The translations under genes and the position numbers were made by a program. The notes beneath the pieces were generated by a model. The model did not search any database, had not been told where the DNA came from, and worked only from the letters and a program-made list of their open reading frames with translations. Shown here one piece after another: positions 62,812-64,000 of a stretch of 64,000 bases of DNA. The DNA is taken from the NCBI RefSeq assembly GCF_000688255.1, contig NZ_JHYS01000011.1:48169-112168 (forward strand). Reading direction: 5' to 3'. This DNA comes from Simplicispira psychrophila DSM 11588. GTDB lineage: Bacteria > Pseudomonadota > Gammaproteobacteria > Burkholderiales > Burkholderiaceae_C. Every line of letters begins with the position of its first letter. Within the stretch, counting starts at the first letter, position 1.

Positions 62812-63877
62812 ATGCCTCCATCCAGAGGGCTATGTCCAGCCCCGGTGATCGAGCTTGCACCCACCACCTCATTCATTGCAGCTTCAACGGCTCTCGCCTC
62901 CCCTGCAATGGAAATTTGGCAAAACCCCAAGTCAGCCATGAGAGCCAGACCCCTTGCCAAGATATTCTTGGCCGCATTTGTGTCCCGGTCATGCTGCGCA
63001 CCACAGGCACTGCACGACCACTCGCGCACTGCCAAATCGGCCAAGCCCTTGGGGCCGGTACGCGCATGGCACACACAACACTCTTGCGTGCAATAGCTTT
63101 CATTGATTTCATCGAACCATACAGCCGCGTTATCGCATTTGTACTTCAGCATGGTTCTGAATGCGCACCAGCCTGCATCCAAAACGCTTTTGGCCATCTT
63201 GGTTTTTGCCAGCCCAGCAGCATTCACGTCACCGACAAATATCGCTCCATTCTCTTTAGCCAGACGGGTACTGAGTTTGTGCAGAAAGTCTTTTCTACGG
63301 TTAGCAATTTGCGCGTGGATCGCCTGGACCCGCTTTTTGTCATTTGCCCGCTGTGCAGTCGCCAATTGAACTTCAGCACCCTGATAGATTTGTCGTGCTT
63401 CAATCTTCTCGCCATCTGAGAAACTCGCAAAATTTTTTAGCCCCAGGTCGATGCCGACCGAGCTGGTGCCCGTTGATGCTGCAGGCTTTTTCACGTCCAC
63501 AGTGATGTTCATATACCAGCGGCCCCGCGCGCCCTCACAGAAGCTACCCGAGCGCAAGCTGTAGTCTTTGAGGCCATAGCTGTCCCACAAAGACAAAGCC
63601 ACACCCTGATAGTGAACTTGGCCATTTTTGTAGCGCAGGGCGACTGCCTTGAGGTGTATTGGGCCATGTCGTAGGCCGACATGAATTTGCCTGTGCGATG
63701 AAGCACCTGCAAGGCCAAGTCTTGCGAATAGTTCCAGACCATGTTCACTTCCCGGCTTTGCGCCAGAAGGAGGTAGGCGTGTTTGTCTTTGATCCGCAGC
63801 CACAACACTTTGGTCGTCACGCCCAATGCGGCTTGGCGCTGGGCGGACTTGGATAGACGTGTTTTGACGGACTGCAT
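62793..63877 (-). pseudogene. tnpB: TnpB (RNA-guided nuclease of IS605-type elements) with internal deletion and frameshift
   Basis: The N-terminus is read from ATG 63877 (MQSVKTRLSKSAQRQAALGV to SAYDMAQYT, about 75 residues). At about 63650 the family sequence jumps to another frame (LKAVALRYKNGQVHYQGVAL) and about 65-70 residues that normally lie between are missing. The rest is well kept: VGIDLGLKNFASFSDG (RuvC-I Asp), FDEINESYCTQ (RuvC-II Glu), the zinc ribbon CCVCHARTG / WSCSACGAQ, and HDRDTNAAKNILARG (RuvC-III Asp). The catalytic half looks intact but no single product joins it to the N-terminus, so it is presumably inactive. The long alternative N-terminus of the catalytic frame (to 63980) does not resemble any TnpB. 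Confidence 0.82.
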
Positions 63878-64000
63878 GGCATGAAGTGTAGAAAAAAACA
63901 GACCGCTGTAGCAGCGGCCACGCCTTATATCCCCGCGCAAGTGCGTCGGCTTCGCCTTTGGGCCGTTGCGGCCAGCGCACTTGGACGGGGTTTTACGGCG

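Larger units (their letters stand above)
62770..64000 (-). mobile_element. IS200/IS605-family (IS1341-like) element, broken, reaching the window edge
   Basis: The element reads right to left. Near the window edge is a large imperfect hairpin (63931-63990; outer arms begin CCCCG and end CGGGG, with CGCACTTG pairing CAAGTGCG), as expected of a left end. A tnpB-type gene follows, then a second hairpin (62778-62811) that is the usual right-end structure close behind tnpB. No tnpA transposase is visible inside, which is common for IS1341-like copies moved in trans. The left boundary and target site may lie beyond the window. Confidence 0.7.

Noticed and set aside
63878..63980. Alternative long N-terminus for the TnpB catalytic frame
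   Set aside because: The translation before LKAVALRYKNG in this frame (starting MRWPQRPKGEADALARGYKA) is unlike any TnpB and runs through the left-end hairpin; the true N-terminus is in the other frame.

Overview
The window reads as a chromosome segment of a Burkholderiales bacterium, most likely family Comamonadaceae. The evidence is GC-rich dense coding, the core-gene order yebC-purD-hemF ... rsfS-rlmH-maf-rng, the lptG-lptF / pepA-holC arrangement, and many copies of a short dispersed AGCTGCTAGCGC-type repeat. I cannot name the genus. The gene content points to a respiratory, denitrification-capable organism: a complete cytochrome c maturation operon sits beside a cytochrome cd1 nitrite reductase.

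Layout. 1-2.2 kb: end of a branched-chain amino acid ABC uptake operon (livK, then livH running off the left edge). 2.4-6.1 kb: YgiQ-type radical SAM protein and a nucleoside-recognition (SpmA/SpmB-like) membrane protein. 6.3-10.0 kb: a five-gene co-directional block with a YebC paralogue, a minimal J-domain protein and three acidic proteins I do not recognise; this is the best candidate for an undescribed system. 10.2-16.8 kb: ccmABCDEFGHI on the minus strand with nearly every junction overlapping. 17.0-20.3 kb: nirS-nirT-nirB on the plus strand behind an FNR/Dnr-like box, with hairpins between the genes. 20.4-24.8 kb: upp, a PLP-dependent dehydratase, a dienoyl-CoA-isomerase-like crotonase and a HerA-like ATPase. 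24.8-27.9 kb: the second YebC, purD, hemF. 28.0-31.8 kb: siaABCD, a phosphatase/kinase/phosphoprotein/diguanylate-cyclase switch, lying between hemF and rsfS where related genomes usually carry nadD. 32.0-35.6 kb: rsfS (with a long Lys/Ala/Pro tail), rlmH, maf, rng. 35.8-44.2 kb: aminotransferase, CysB-family regulator, CbiX, lptG, lptF, pepA, holC, a small conserved protein and a D-2-hydroxyacid dehydrogenase. 44.6-51.0 kb: class A penicillin-binding protein and a five-PAS GGDEF-EAL protein. 51.4-54.2 kb: phosphomannomutase and waaA. 54.2-55.0 kb: decayed FAD-dependent oxidoreductase. 55.0-62.7 kb: TetR - RND adaptor - RND pump - PCMT-like methyltransferase - rhodanese - TolC on the minus strand, with a palindromic operator before the regulator. 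62.8-64.0 kb: an IS200/IS605-type element with a broken tnpB.

How the parts fit. CcmA-I build the covalent hemes that NirS, NirT and NirB need. NirT would pass electrons from quinol towards NirS, and NirB is a further diheme carrier. No d1-heme biosynthesis genes (nirF/D/L/G/H/J/E) lie in this window, so they must be elsewhere if NirS is active. SiaD and the GGDEF-EAL protein are two c-di-GMP inputs. LptF/LptG and WaaA serve the outer membrane.

Dispersed repeats are a theme. At least nine copies of one repeat family are visible, two of them read in frame inside genes (ygiQ and waaA), and a second family (GTAGGTCGGGTTAGC type) occurs near 10.0 and 33.4 kb. I saw no tRNA, rRNA or CRISPR array.
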